Source: Pseudomonas lactis
GTDB taxonomy: Bacteria > Pseudomonadota > Gammaproteobacteria > Pseudomonadales > Pseudomonadaceae
DNA length: 64,000 nucleotides
Reading direction: 5' to 3'
NCBI RefSeq assembly: GCF_001439845.1
Contig: NZ_JYLO01000011.1
Location: 62,001-126,000 of the forward strand
The notes below the pieces were generated by a model, which ran no database searches, was not told the DNA's origin, and saw only the letters and a list, made by a program, of their open reading frames with translations. Below, piece by piece: positions 31,999 through 40,765 of this stretch. The position numbers were made by a program, and so were the translations under genes. Position 1 is the stretch's first letter. Each line of letters begins with the position of its first letter.

Positions 31999-32580
31999 TC
32001 AGTCGATGTATTCGAACACCTTCACAATCTTCTGTACGCCCGACACGCCCTGCACCAGGTTGGCGGCGCGGGTGGCTTCGGCCTGGGTCAGCAGGCCCAT
32101 CATGTAGACGATGCCGTTGTCGGTGACGATCTTGATCCGCGAACCAGGCACCGCACTGTCGGTCAGCATCTGGGCCTTGATCTTGGTGGTCAGCAGGGCA
32201 TCGTTGCTGATGGCCAGCAGGGTGATCGGGTCCATGACCTGCAGTTCGTTGTGGACCTTCTTGACGCGTTGCACGCCGGCGGCGGCTTGCTCGGCCTGGG
32301 CCTTGAGATCGGCGCGGGGCGTTTGGCCTGCCAGCAGGACCACGCCATTGAAGCTGGTCACTACAATGCGCGAGGCACCGTTGCCCAGGTCGGTAGCGGC
32401 CTTGGCGACGTTGACCTTCACCTTGGTTTCGATCAGCGAATCATCAATGGTGCTGCCGAAGGTGCGTGTGCCCCGGTCGTCCTGGATAGGGGTGTCCCGT
32501 GTAGCGGTGATAGCCGAGCTGCAGCCGCTGATGGCGACGCACAGCGTGATGGCCAAAAGACTGAGGCGATTAACGGTCAT
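31999..32580 (-). CDS. dolP: BON-domain outer-membrane lipoprotein DolP
   Basis: A 193-residue lipoprotein with lipobox AISGC (Cys20) and two BON domains: one with VAKAATDLGNGASRIVVTSFNGVVLLAGQ and one with ISNDALLTTKIKAQML through DNGIVYMMGLLT. DolP (YraP) binds anionic phospholipid and helps outer-membrane integrity and BAM function. Its place after lpoA-yraN-gmhA matches the E. coli order yraM-yraN-diaA-yraP. Its start overlaps the gmhA stop by four bases. Confidence 0.93.
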   Translation of the reverse strand: MTVNRLSLLAITLCVAISGCSSAITATRDTPIQDDRGTRTFGSTIDDSLIETKVKVNVAKAATDLGNGASRIVVTSFNGVVLLAGQTPRADLKAQAEQAAAGVQRVKKVHNELQVMDPITLLAISNDALLTTKIKAQMLTDSAVPGSRIKIVTDNGIVYMMGLLTQAEATRAANLVQGVSGVQKIVKVFEYID

Positions 32581-33170
32581 TCTTCACTCCCGAACAGTTG
32601 GCTGTCGATCAGATCGCACAGGCAGTGGATCGCCAGCAGATGAACTTCTTGGATACGTGCAGTGACATTGGCCGGGACGCGAATCTCCACGTCCTCAGGC
32701 AGCAGCAGCGACGCCATGCCGCCGCCGTCGCGACCGGTCAAGGCTACGACAATCATTTCGCGATCATGTGCGGCCTGGATCGCTTGAATAATATTGGCCG
32801 AGTTGCCGCTGGTGGAAATCGCCAGCAACACATCGCCGGGCTGGCCGAGGGCGCGGATCTGCTTGGAGAAGATTTCGTTGTAGCTGTAGTCGTTGGCAAT
32901 CGAAGTGATCGTCGACGAATCGGTGGTCAAGGCAATAGCCGGCAGGCTCGGGCGCTCGCGTTCGAAGCGGTTGAGCAGCTCGGAGGAAAAATGCTGGGCA
33001 TCGCCGGCCGAACCACCGTTGCCGCACGAAAGCATTTTGCCTTCGTTGAGCAAGGCATTGACCATCACCTGGCTGGCTTGCTCGATGTGCGGTGCAAGTA
33101 CGTCCATCGCCTGTTGCTTGGTGTCGATGCTGGCCTGGAAAAGCTGGCGAATTCGGGATTGCATGTCCAT
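32577..33170 (-). CDS. gmhA: Sedoheptulose-7-phosphate isomerase / DiaA-like SIS-domain protein
   Basis: A 197-residue SIS-domain protein. GmhA converts sedoheptulose 7-phosphate to D-glycero-D-manno-heptose 7-phosphate, the first step of LPS heptose synthesis; the close relative DiaA instead promotes DnaA assembly. Overall sequence and genome position are DiaA-like (RFERERPSLPAIALTTD, ISTSGNSANIIQAIQAA, CLCDLID), but the catalytic residues of GmhA appear kept: Glu64 in HFSSEL and a His in IQEVHLLAIH. It can therefore be an active isomerase. The ATG at 33170 gives a product aligned with the P. aeruginosa one; longer frames add unrelated residues. Confidence 0.9.
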   Translation of the reverse strand: MDMQSRIRQLFQASIDTKQQAMDVLAPHIEQASQVMVNALLNEGKMLSCGNGGSAGDAQHFSSELLNRFERERPSLPAIALTTDSSTITSIANDYSYNEIFSKQIRALGQPGDVLLAISTSGNSANIIQAIQAAHDREMIVVALTGRDGGGMASLLLPEDVEIRVPANVTARIQEVHLLAIHCLCDLIDSQLFGSEE

Positions 33171-33263
33171 CTGTGTGACCTTAAGTAGCGCGGCTGTTTG
33201 GCACAGGTAATGTGCAGCCCGCAAAGCAAAGAGCAAAAATGAGTGGTGAAGGTGCCCGGCGAA

Positions 33264-33635
33264 TCAGCTGTCGAAGGCATTTTTGAGCCAGGTCAGATCA
33301 GCTGTGCCTGACGGGGTGCTTTCCATGGCAACCACATCGAAACGGCAGGGGCAGTCAGCCCAGCGATGCTCTTTTTGCAGAAAAAACTGCGCAGCGAGTA
33401 TCAGCTTTTGACGCTTGCGCCCGTCGATACTGGCGAGCGCGCCACCCCATTGTGCGTGTTTTCTGTAGCGGACTTCGACGAATACTACTGTATCGCCGTC
33501 AAGCATGACCAGATCAAGCTCGCCGCGTTTACATAACCAGTTCTGCGCCAGAAGGCGCAGACCCTGTTGTTGCAGGTAATTGAGTGCATGCAGTTCGGCA
33601 TCCTTGCCGCTTTGTGCGCTGGACCGCTCGGGCAT
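33264..33635 (-). CDS. yraN: YraN family (UPF0102) predicted endonuclease
   Basis: A 123-residue protein of the restriction-endonuclease-like fold. The core shows GxxxExxA near residue 10 (GKDAELHALNYL), CKRGELDLVM near residue 37, and VVFVEVRYRKHAQWGG near residue 52, giving the E-(x)n-E-x-K/R arrangement of the family. Function is unknown in most bacteria. It overlaps lpoA by one base and lies before gmhA, as in E. coli. Confidence 0.93.
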   Translation of the reverse strand: MPERSSAQSGKDAELHALNYLQQQGLRLLAQNWLCKRGELDLVMLDGDTVVFVEVRYRKHAQWGGALASIDGRKRQKLILAAQFFLQKEHRWADCPCRFDVVAMESTPSGTADLTWLKNAFDS

Positions 33636-35446
33636 CAGCGTGGGGTATCAGGCAGGCGCTGAATGTCGCCGCCGACGAACTTCGCCCACGGCATCTGGCG
33701 ATCTACGCGCTGGTTGGCGCTGATGCCCAGGTTGCCCGAGAGGCCGTCGACACGAGTGTCCGGCAGTGCCTTGAGCTGGCCCAGGCGTGGCGCCAGGCGG
33801 TAGGCATCCACGCCCATCGCATAGAGGCGGCCCAGGCTGCCATTGGCTTGCGGCCATTGTGCGGCGACTTGGTTGCGCAGCGGGTCGGTGGTGTTAAGCA
33901 GCCAAGGGGTTTCGCAGAACATCACATTGGTCATGTCCAGGTACTGGTTGCGGTCACCGCTGGCACTGAACACGTGAGAGGTCGCGTACACCGGCACATC
34001 GCCGGCGTATTGGAAGTTCAGGGTCGGTTTGATCTGCTGGGCCAGTTGCGGCGTGACGGCCAGGAAGATGAACTCGATGTCCTGGCGACGCGAAGGCTGG
34101 GCGGCCACGTCGGTGCCGACCGTGCTTTGCAGGCTCTTGGCGCGGCCTTCGCTCTTGCGCAGTTGGAACAGATCGGCGATCTGCTGGGCCAGGGCCACAG
34201 GCTGATCGACATATTCCACGCCCATGACGGTGCCACCATTGGCTTCCCAATCCTGGCGGAACGCCTTGTACACGCGCTCACCCCATTCGCCACGGGGCAC
34301 CATGGCGGCGGCGCGATGCAGGCCATCGGCACGCGCTCGGCGCGATACTTCGCGGGCTTCGTCTTCAGCGGCCAGGCCGAACTGGAACAGCTGCGCCGGG
34401 CCTTGATCGGTCTCGCTGTAGTTCAGGGCCAGGGTGGTGATCGGCAACTGCGGGCGTGCGCTGAGTTGCTTGACCAGCGGTTTTTCCAGCGGGCCGACCA
34501 CCAGTTGCACGCCGGCGGCCTGGGCCTTGGCGTAGAAGTCGTCGAGGGAGGTCAGGCGCGAGCTGTCATAGAACTCGATAACCGGTGGCTTTTGCCCGGC
34601 TTGCTCAGCCTGGTAGTGAGCCGCCATGAAGCCTTCGCGCAGCGCTTTGCCCACAGCGGCCAGCGGGCCTTCCTGGGGCAGCAGCAGGGCGATCTTGTTC
34701 AGGGGCTGGCTGGCCAGTTCCTTGAGCTTGGTCAGCGGCGCTGGCAGTTGCACCGCCGCCGGGTGGCCCGGGTTCTGCGCGCGCCAGGTGTCGATGGCGG
34801 CTTGTTGTTGCTCCAGCGTACCGGCGCCCTTGACCGCCTGGGCCAGGGTGATCCAGCCATCGAGTGTCGGGTTGCCGGTGGCTTGCAGCTGTTCGGCTGG
34901 CAGCGCGGCAATCAATACCCAAATGGCTTCGTGGTTGCTGCTGGCAGCATCACCCGTCAGCAGGGGCGCCATGGCCACGCGCTCACGAGCGGCGGCGAGG
35001 GTCTGGCCGTCGGCTTCATAGGCGCGTGCATGCACGGTGCCGGTGCGGATCTGCTGGTCAGTCGGCAGTTCCTTCAGGCTTTGCAGGCTGGGGTGGTTCA
35101 GCGCTGCCAAGGCCGCCTTGGGCTGGTTGCGCCCCATGGCCAGTTCTGCGGCCAGGGTGCTGGCAAATACTTGCGCGGCTGGCTTCAGGGCATCCAGGGG
35201 CACTTGCGCAAGGATCTGCGAGGAGCGGCCGGGATTGTTCTGCTGGTAGGCCAGGTCTGCCGCGCTCAGGCGCAGCAACGCGGCTTTTTCTGGCGTCTTG
35301 GCGTTCGTCGCCTGTTCGAGCAGTTGCTCGATACTGGCATCGGGCGTGCGTGGCAGTTCGCCAAGACTGGAGGAGGGCGAACTGGCGCAAGCGGCCAGCA
35401 AGGCAGCGAGGCAGAGGGCGGAGAGCAGCCGCAGGCAAGCGATCAT
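33635..35446 (-). CDS. lpoA: Penicillin-binding protein activator LpoA
   Basis: A 603-residue outer-membrane lipoprotein (lipobox LLAAC, Cys20) that reaches through the periplasm to stimulate class A penicillin-binding proteins. The N-terminal half is a helical TPR-like domain (residues 40-260) and the C-terminal half is a periplasmic-binding-like LppC domain, starting about NKIALLLPQEGPLAAVGKALREGF and ending with LGRLYAMGVDAYRL. The ATG at 35446 is chosen over an upstream TTG. First gene of lpoA-yraN-gmhA-dolP, divergent from rsmI. Confidence 0.93.
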   Translation of the reverse strand: MIACLRLLSALCLAALLAACASSPSSSLGELPRTPDASIEQLLEQATNAKTPEKAALLRLSAADLAYQQNNPGRSSQILAQVPLDALKPAAQVFASTLAAELAMGRNQPKAALAALNHPSLQSLKELPTDQQIRTGTVHARAYEADGQTLAAARERVAMAPLLTGDAASSNHEAIWVLIAALPAEQLQATGNPTLDGWITLAQAVKGAGTLEQQQAAIDTWRAQNPGHPAAVQLPAPLTKLKELASQPLNKIALLLPQEGPLAAVGKALREGFMAAHYQAEQAGQKPPVIEFYDSSRLTSLDDFYAKAQAAGVQLVVGPLEKPLVKQLSARPQLPITTLALNYSETDQGPAQLFQFGLAAEDEAREVSRRARADGLHRAAAMVPRGEWGERVYKAFRQDWEANGGTVMGVEYVDQPVALAQQIADLFQLRKSEGRAKSLQSTVGTDVAAQPSRRQDIEFIFLAVTPQLAQQIKPTLNFQYAGDVPVYATSHVFSASGDRNQYLDMTNVMFCETPWLLNTTDPLRNQVAAQWPQANGSLGRLYAMGVDAYRLAPRLGQLKALPDTRVDGLSGNLGISANQRVDRQMPWAKFVGGDIQRLPDTPR

Positions 35447-35655
35447 GTAAGTGTTCCTGATACCGATCAAATTAGCGTGGAAGTGTACCCAAGCACTGGC
35501 CCAGGCGCGATGTTCATGGCGTTAAACCGTGGATTTAGGTCGTGCAAATGTTGCCAGTAGCTGACGGTGGCTGAAACGGCATCGGCCGTGATGGCATATT
35601 TTCAAGGCTTCTACGCGCTACAATGTGACTTTTGCCAACCATCGAGGTGTGCGCT

Positions 35656-36528
35656 TTGACTGCTCCAGGTCCTTTGAATTCCACTGCAGGCTCGCTTTTT
35701 GTGGTGGCGACGCCCATTGGCAACCTGGACGACATCAGTGCCCGGGCGCTGAAGGTGTTGCGCGAGGTGAAATTGATCGCGGCAGAAGACACGCGGCACT
35801 CCCAACGGTTGATGCAGCATTTTGGTATCAGCACGCCATTAGCGGCCTGCCACGAACACAACGAACGTGAAGAGGGTAGCCGCTTCATCACGCGCCTTTT
35901 GGCGGGTGATGACGTCGCACTGATTTCCGACGCGGGCACGCCGCTGATTTCCGACCCTGGTTACCACCTGGTCCGCCAGGCGCGCGCCGCTGGTATCAAT
36001 GTAGTGCCTGTTCCAGGAGCCTGCGCGCTGATTGCTGCATTATCGGCCGCCGGGTTGCCCTCGGACCGCTTTATCTTCGAAGGCTTCCTGCCCGCCAAGG
36101 CTGTAGGGCGTCGGGCGCGTCTGCAGGCACTTAAAGAAGAACCGCGCACCTTGATCTTCTATGAGGCCCCGCATCGCATTCTTGAATGCCTGCAAGACAT
36201 GGAGCTGGTGTTTGGCGGCGAGCGCCTGGCCTTGCTGGCCCGGGAGTTGACCAAGACCTTCGAAACCCTCAAGGGGCTGCCGCTGGAGGCGTTGCGGGCG
36301 TTTGTCGAGGGCGATAGCAATCAGCAGCGCGGCGAATGCGTGGTGCTGGTAGCCGGCTGGACCGCGCCGGAGAGTGAAGACGCGGTGGGCAGCGAGGCCA
36401 TGCGCATCCTCGATTTGTTGCTCAAGGAAATGCCACTCAAGCGCGCCGCCGCCCTGGCTGCCGAAATTACCGGGGTGCGCAAGAATGTGTTGTATCAGGT
36501 CGCGCTCGATAAACAGAAGGCCGAATAG
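35656..36528 (+). CDS. rsmI: 16S rRNA (cytidine-1402-2'-O) methyltransferase
   Basis: RsmI methylates the ribose of C1402 in 16S rRNA. The 290-residue SAM-dependent tetrapyrrole-methylase-type protein has LFVVATPIGNLDDIS near the N-terminus, the SAM region ALISDAGTPLISDPGY near residue 90, and VPGACALIAALSAAGLP near residue 120. The start is probably the TTG at 35656, which has GAGG at 35644-35647; an upstream in-frame TTG at 35632 is possible. Divergent from lpoA. Confidence 0.92.
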   Translation: MTAPGPLNSTAGSLFVVATPIGNLDDISARALKVLREVKLIAAEDTRHSQRLMQHFGISTPLAACHEHNEREEGSRFITRLLAGDDVALISDAGTPLISDPGYHLVRQARAAGINVVPVPGACALIAALSAAGLPSDRFIFEGFLPAKAVGRRARLQALKEEPRTLIFYEAPHRILECLQDMELVFGGERLALLARELTKTFETLKGLPLEALRAFVEGDSNQQRGECVVLVAGWTAPESEDAVGSEAMRILDLLLKEMPLKRAAALAAEITGVRKNVLYQVALDKQKAE

Positions 36529-36586
36529 TTCCGGGGCCAAAACTGTATTTCGTCTGAACGTGATGGCAATGCTGCACTTTTAATAC

Positions 36587-36615
36587 TTGTCCTCAAGCCG
36601 CCGTGCCGTTAACCT
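36587..36615 (+). promoter_or_regulatory. Promoter of the RNase P RNA gene
   Basis: TTGTCC (36587-36592) and TAACCT (36610-36615) with 17 bases between them lie ten bases before the mature RNA start. The fit to sigma70 is moderate, but the position is right. Confidence 0.5.
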
Positions 36616-36624
36616 TCGCGGCGG

Positions 36625-36976
36625 AGAGTCGATTGGACAGTCGCTGCCCTCTATGAAAATTAGGGGGGGGAGGAAAGTCCGGGCTCCATAGGGCGAAGTG
36701 CCAGGTAATGCCTGGGAGGCGTGAGCCTACGGAAAGTGCCACAGAAAATAACCGCCTAAGCACTTCGGTGCCGGTAAGGGTGAAAAGGTGCGGTAAGAGC
36801 GCACCGCACGACTGGCAACAGTTCGTGGCTAGGTAAACCCCACTTGGAGCAAGACCAAATAGGGTCCCAAGGCGTGGCCCGCGCTGGGACCGGGTAGGTT
36901 GCTAAAGATGTCCAGTGATGGCCATCGTAGACGAATGACTGTTCAAGACAGAACCCGGCTTACAGATCGACTCTCC
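36625..36976 (+). ncRNA. rnpB: RNase P RNA, type A
   Basis: The catalytic RNA that removes tRNA 5' leaders. The 5' end AGAGTCGAT pairs with the 3' end ATCGACTCT to form helix P1. Inside lie the conserved GAGGAAAGTCCGGGCTCC (near 36671), the P4-forming universal sequences, GGTAAACCCC (near 36832), and the 3' conserved AGACAGAACCCGGCTTACAG. The length of about 350 bases is normal. It lies between rsmI and mraZ on the plus strand. Confidence 0.97.
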
Positions 36977-37229
36977 ACCTTTTCTCCTTGCGTTCGAATC
37001 TCGTGCGCAAACCCGGTAGTAACGCAAGAATCCCTCCCTGCCAAATCATTGGCAGATGCATCTTCGTAATACCAAAAAAATCTTACTCTTAATAAAACAC
37101 TTTAACTTTAAGCCCTAGCTCTTTGAGCTGTTTGCTGTTGTTGAGTCAAAAACATCGCAAAACTCTCGTTTCTCCTCCCTTTACCTTCCTAAATCTCCGT
37201 TCTGTAAGGCTTTTCCTTGAATACGCGCC
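36977..37229. other. AT-richer spacer between rnpB and the mraZ promoter
   Basis: About 250 bases, clearly richer in A and T than the surroundings (for example AAAAAAATCTTACTC and ACACTTTAACTTTAAG). It contains a short hairpin CTGCCAA/TTGGCAG near 37039-37057 and no open reading frame. It may simply be the upstream part of the strong division-cluster promoter. Confidence 0.5.
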
Positions 37230-37259
37230 TTGACGGTGTGGTGGGCGCATTCCTATAGT
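37230..37259 (+). promoter_or_regulatory. Sigma70 promoter of the division and cell wall cluster
   Basis: TTGACG (37230-37235) and TATAGT (37254-37259) are separated by 18 bases, one base off each consensus hexamer. The expected start of transcription falls near 37266, at the first MraZ repeat. Confidence 0.8.
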
Positions 37260-37265
37260 GTGCGC

Positions 37266-37291
37266 AAGTGGCGGAAAGTGGCACAAAGTGG
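37266..37291 (+). promoter_or_regulatory. MraZ operator: three direct repeats
   Basis: AAGTGG occurs at 37266-37271, 37276-37281 and 37286-37291, exactly ten bases apart. MraZ of E. coli binds GTGG[A/G]-type repeats spaced by one helical turn in its own promoter and represses the cluster. Position just downstream of the -10 fits repression. Confidence 0.8.
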
Positions 37292-37333
37292 GTTTTTTGA
37301 ACGTAAAACGCTAAAATTTGGAGAAACGCATCT

Positions 37334-37789
37334 GTGTTTCGCGGAGCTAACGCTATCAGTCTCGATGCAAAAGGCCGTCTCGCCATGCCGAGCCGGTATC
37401 GTGACGAGCTCATTTCGCGAAGTTCAGGGCAGTTAATCATCACGATTGACGCCGTTGACCCCTGTTTGTGTGTTTACCCCCTCGACGAGTGGGAGTTGAT
37501 TGAAACCAAGTTGCGCGCGCTGCCTTCATTGCGAGAAGAAAACCGCCGCCTTCAGCGTTTGCTGATCGGTAATGCCGTCGACCTTGAACTCGATGGCAGC
37601 GGTCGTTTCCTGGTGCCTCCGCGACTGCGCGAGTACGCCAAGCTGGACAAGCGCGCAATGCTGGTAGGCCAACTGAACAAGTTCCAATTGTGGGACGAAG
37701 ATGCCTGGGATGCTGTGTCTGCAGCGGACCTGGCTGCTATTCAACAACCGGGCGCCATGCCTGATGAACTGCGTGATTTGATCCTGTGA
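37334..37789 (+). CDS. mraZ: Transcriptional regulator MraZ
   Basis: A 151-residue DNA-binding protein with two AbrB/SpoVT-like swapped-hairpin domains, each with a D-x-K/S-GR signature: SLDAKGRLAMPSRYRDEL (residues 9-26) and ELDGSGRFLVPPRLREYAKL (residues 80-99). It forms ring-shaped octamers or dodecamers and controls the division cluster by binding the AAGTGG repeats upstream. It starts at a GTG with GGAG ten bases before it, and its stop overlaps the rsmH start. Confidence 0.96.
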   Translation: MFRGANAISLDAKGRLAMPSRYRDELISRSSGQLIITIDAVDPCLCVYPLDEWELIETKLRALPSLREENRRLQRLLIGNAVDLELDGSGRFLVPPRLREYAKLDKRAMLVGQLNKFQLWDEDAWDAVSAADLAAIQQPGAMPDELRDLIL

Positions 37790-38733
37790 CTATTGATAGC
37801 GGCTTTAACCACATCACCGTACTGCTTGACGAAGCCGTTGAGGCTCTCGCCGTACGTGCCGATGGCTGCTATGTCGATGGCACATTCGGCAGGGGCGGGC
37901 ATAGCCGGTTGATACTCAGCCAGCTCGGGTCCGACGGCAAACTCCTCGGGTTCGACAAAGATCCTCAAGCGATTGCCACCGGGCAAGCGCTAGCGGCCGA
38001 AGACGGCCGCTTTGTCGTTGTGCAGCGCAGCTTTGCCGAGCTGGGCGCCGAAGTTGCCGAGCGCGGCATGGCGGGCAAGGTGGCCGGGGTTCTGCTCGAC
38101 CTGGGCGTGTCTTCGCCGCAGCTCGATGACCCGGAGCGCGGCTTCAGCTTCATGAACGACGGCCCCCTCGACATGCGCATGGACCCTACCCGTGGGGTCA
38201 GTGCTGCACAGTTCATCGCCACCGCACCGGTGGAAGAAATCGCCCGTGTGTTCAAGGAATATGGTGAAGAGCGCTTCGCCGGGCGCATGGCGCGTGCCGT
38301 GGTCGAGCGCCGCGAAATCCAGCCGTTCGAACGCACCGCTGACCTGGCCGAAGTGCTGAAGGTCGCCAATCCGGCCTGGGAAAAGGGCAAGAACCCGGCG
38401 ACCCGTGCGTTCCAGGGCCTGCGCATTCACGTCAACAACGAATTGGGCGATCTGGAAGCCGGCCTCGAAGCCGCTCTGGATGCTTTGGAAGTGGGCGGTC
38501 GCCTGGTGGTGATCAGCTTCCACTCCCTGGAAGACCGCATCGTCAAACTCTTCATGCGTCGTCTGGTCAAGGGCGAATCCGATAACCTGCCGCGTAACCT
38601 GCCGGTGCGTTTCGAAGCCTTTGTGCCGAAAATCAAAATCCATGGCAAAGCGCAGTTCGCTTCCGAAGCCGAACTCAAGGCCAACCCACGTTCCCGTAGC
38701 GCCGTCATGCGTGTTGCGGAGAAGTTGCGGTGA
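37786..38733 (+). CDS. rsmH: 16S rRNA (cytosine-1402-N4) methyltransferase
   Basis: RsmH (formerly MraW) methylates N4 of C1402 in 16S rRNA, the same base whose ribose is methylated by RsmI encoded 2 kb upstream. The 315-residue protein has the SAM motif YVDGTFGRGGHSR near residue 25, LLDLGVSSPQLD near residue 105, and RAFQGLRIHVNNELGDLE near residue 210. It begins at a GTG that overlaps the mraZ stop by four bases, and its own stop overlaps ftsL by four bases. Confidence 0.96.
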   Translation: MTIDSGFNHITVLLDEAVEALAVRADGCYVDGTFGRGGHSRLILSQLGSDGKLLGFDKDPQAIATGQALAAEDGRFVVVQRSFAELGAEVAERGMAGKVAGVLLDLGVSSPQLDDPERGFSFMNDGPLDMRMDPTRGVSAAQFIATAPVEEIARVFKEYGEERFAGRMARAVVERREIQPFERTADLAEVLKVANPAWEKGKNPATRAFQGLRIHVNNELGDLEAGLEAALDALEVGGRLVVISFHSLEDRIVKLFMRRLVKGESDNLPRNLPVRFEAFVPKIKIHGKAQFASEAELKANPRSRSAVMRVAEKLR

Positions 38734-39023
38734 GCAAGCTTTTCGCCAAGCCCCTCCCGGGCGGCAGCTTCTTTATGTTGCTGCTATTTGTCGGCGTGCT
38801 GGTGTCCGCGATTGCGGTGTCCTACAGCGCCCACTGGAACCGTCAGTTGCTCAATACCCTGTACGGGGAATTGAGCGTGCGTGATAAAGCCCAGGCAGAG
38901 TGGGGCCGGTTGATCCTTGAGCAAAGCACCTGGACGGCCCACAGCCGTATCGAAGTGCTGGCCACCGAACAGCTGAAGATGCACATCCCTGGCGCGGCTG
39001 AAGTCCGCATGGTGGCGCCATGA
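38730..39023 (+). CDS. ftsL: Cell division protein FtsL
   Basis: A 97-residue bitopic membrane protein of the FtsQLB complex, which activates septal peptidoglycan synthesis by FtsWI. Residues 1-14 are cytoplasmic, 15-31 the single transmembrane helix (LLLFVGVLVSAIAVSYS), and the rest is a periplasmic coiled coil with a heptad-like pattern (LYGELSVRDKAQAEWGRLILEQS). GTG start overlapping rsmH; overlaps ftsI by four bases. Confidence 0.94.
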   Translation: MSKLFAKPLPGGSFFMLLLFVGVLVSAIAVSYSAHWNRQLLNTLYGELSVRDKAQAEWGRLILEQSTWTAHSRIEVLATEQLKMHIPGAAEVRMVAP

Positions 39024-40765
39024 TGAAACTCGAAGGGGCACTCTACCCGTGGCGCTTTCGCCTGATGCTCGGCTTGCTGGCATTGATGGTGGGCGCGATC
39101 GTCTGGCGCATCTTCGACCTGCAGGTCGTCGACCGCGACTTCCTGATCGGCCAGGGTGACGCCCGCAGCCTGCGGCATATTCCGATTCCTGCACACCGCG
39201 GCCTGATCACCGACCGTAATGGCGAGCCCCTGGCCGTCAGTACCCCGGTGACCACCCTGTGGGCCAACGCCAAGGAACTGCAAGTTGCCAAGGACAAGTG
39301 GCCTGAACTGGCGGCTGCCCTGGGGCAAGACCGCAAGGCCCTGACCGAGCGCCTGGAAGCCCAGGCCAACAAAGAATTCATCTACCTGGTGCGCGGGCTT
39401 ACCCCTGAGCAAGGCCAGCAAGTGCTCGACCTTAAAATCCCCGGTGTCTACGGCATCGAGGAGTTTCGTCGTTTCTACCCGGCCGGTGAAACCACCGCGC
39501 ACATGGTGGGCTTCACCGACATCGATGACCACGGCCGCGAAGGGGTCGAACTGGCCTATGACGAGTGGCTGGCTGGGGTTCCGGGCAAACGCCAGGTCAT
39601 CAAGGATCGGCGCGGCAGATTGATCAAGGACGTCCAGGTCACCAAAAACGCCAAGGCCGGCAAGCCTCTGGCGTTGTCGATCGATTTGCGCCTGCAATAC
39701 CTGGCCAACCGCGAACTGCGTAACGCGATCATCGAGAACGGCGCCAAAGCCGGCAGCCTGGTGATCATGGACGTGAAGACCGGCGAGATCCTCGCCATGG
39801 TCAACCAGCCGACCTATAACCCCAACAACCGTCGCAACCTGCAACCGGCGATGATGCGTAACCGCGCAATGATCGACGTGTTCGAGCCGGGTTCGACCAT
39901 GAAAGCCATCTCCATGAGCGCTGCCCTGGAAACCGGGCGCTGGAAACCTAGCGACAAGGTCGAGGTTTACCCAGGCACCTTGCAGTTGGGCAAATACACT
40001 ATTCGTGACGTATCCCGCACTGAAGGTCCGGTGCTGGATCTGACAGGCATCCTGATCAACTCCAGTAACGTGGGCATGAGTAAGGTTGCCTTCGACATTG
40101 GCGGTGAAACGATCTATCACCTGGCGCAAAAAATCGGCCTGGGGCAACCCACCGGCCTCGATTTCCCAGGTGAGCGCGTGGGCAACCTGCCGAACTACCG
40201 CGAATGGAGAAAAGCCGAGACTGCCACGCTGTCCTACGGCTACGGCCTGTCGGTGACCGCCATCCAGTTGGCCCACGCTTTCTCGGTATTGGCCAATAAC
40301 GGCCGCATGGTTCCACTGAGCCTGATCCATGTCGACGAAGCGCCAAAAGCCACCCAAGTGATCCCGGAAAACGTCGCCAAGACCATGCAAGGCATGCTGC
40401 AACAAGTGATCGAGGCACCGCGTGGCGTATTCCGCGCCCAGGTGCCGGCGTACCACGTTGCGGGCAAGTCGGGTACGGCGCGTAAGACTTCGGTGGGCAC
40501 CAAAGGCTATGCCGAAAACTCCTACCGTTCGCTGTTCGCCGGCTTCGGCCCAATGAGCGACCCGCGCTACGCCATCGTCGTGGTCATCGACGAGCCTAGT
40601 AAAGCCGGCTACTTCGGTGGCCTGGTTTCGGCCCCGGTGTTCAGCAAAGTGATGTCCGGCACCCTGCGCCTGATGAACATCACGCCGGACAACCTGCCGC
40701 CGACCCAACAAGCCAACGCCGGCCCGCCGGCCGCTGCTGTTAAAGCCAATGGAGGGCGCGGCTGA
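39020..40765 (+). CDS. ftsI: Septal peptidoglycan transpeptidase FtsI (PBP3)
   Basis: The class B penicillin-binding protein that crosslinks septal peptidoglycan together with FtsW. The 581-residue protein has a short cytoplasmic tail, one transmembrane helix (residues 13-32), a pedestal domain starting IPAHRGLITDRNGEPLAVS, and the transpeptidase domain with the active-site serine in PGSTMK near residue 294, SSN near residue 349 and KSGT near residue 484. It is a main target of beta-lactams. Translationally coupled to ftsL and murE. Confidence 0.97.
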   Translation: MMKLEGALYPWRFRLMLGLLALMVGAIVWRIFDLQVVDRDFLIGQGDARSLRHIPIPAHRGLITDRNGEPLAVSTPVTTLWANAKELQVAKDKWPELAAALGQDRKALTERLEAQANKEFIYLVRGLTPEQGQQVLDLKIPGVYGIEEFRRFYPAGETTAHMVGFTDIDDHGREGVELAYDEWLAGVPGKRQVIKDRRGRLIKDVQVTKNAKAGKPLALSIDLRLQYLANRELRNAIIENGAKAGSLVIMDVKTGEILAMVNQPTYNPNNRRNLQPAMMRNRAMIDVFEPGSTMKAISMSAALETGRWKPSDKVEVYPGTLQLGKYTIRDVSRTEGPVLDLTGILINSSNVGMSKVAFDIGGETIYHLAQKIGLGQPTGLDFPGERVGNLPNYREWRKAETATLSYGYGLSVTAIQLAHAFSVLANNGRMVPLSLIHVDEAPKATQVIPENVAKTMQGMLQQVIEAPRGVFRAQVPAYHVAGKSGTARKTSVGTKGYAENSYRSLFAGFGPMSDPRYAIVVVIDEPSKAGYFGGLVSAPVFSKVMSGTLRLMNITPDNLPPTQQANAGPPAAAVKANGGRG

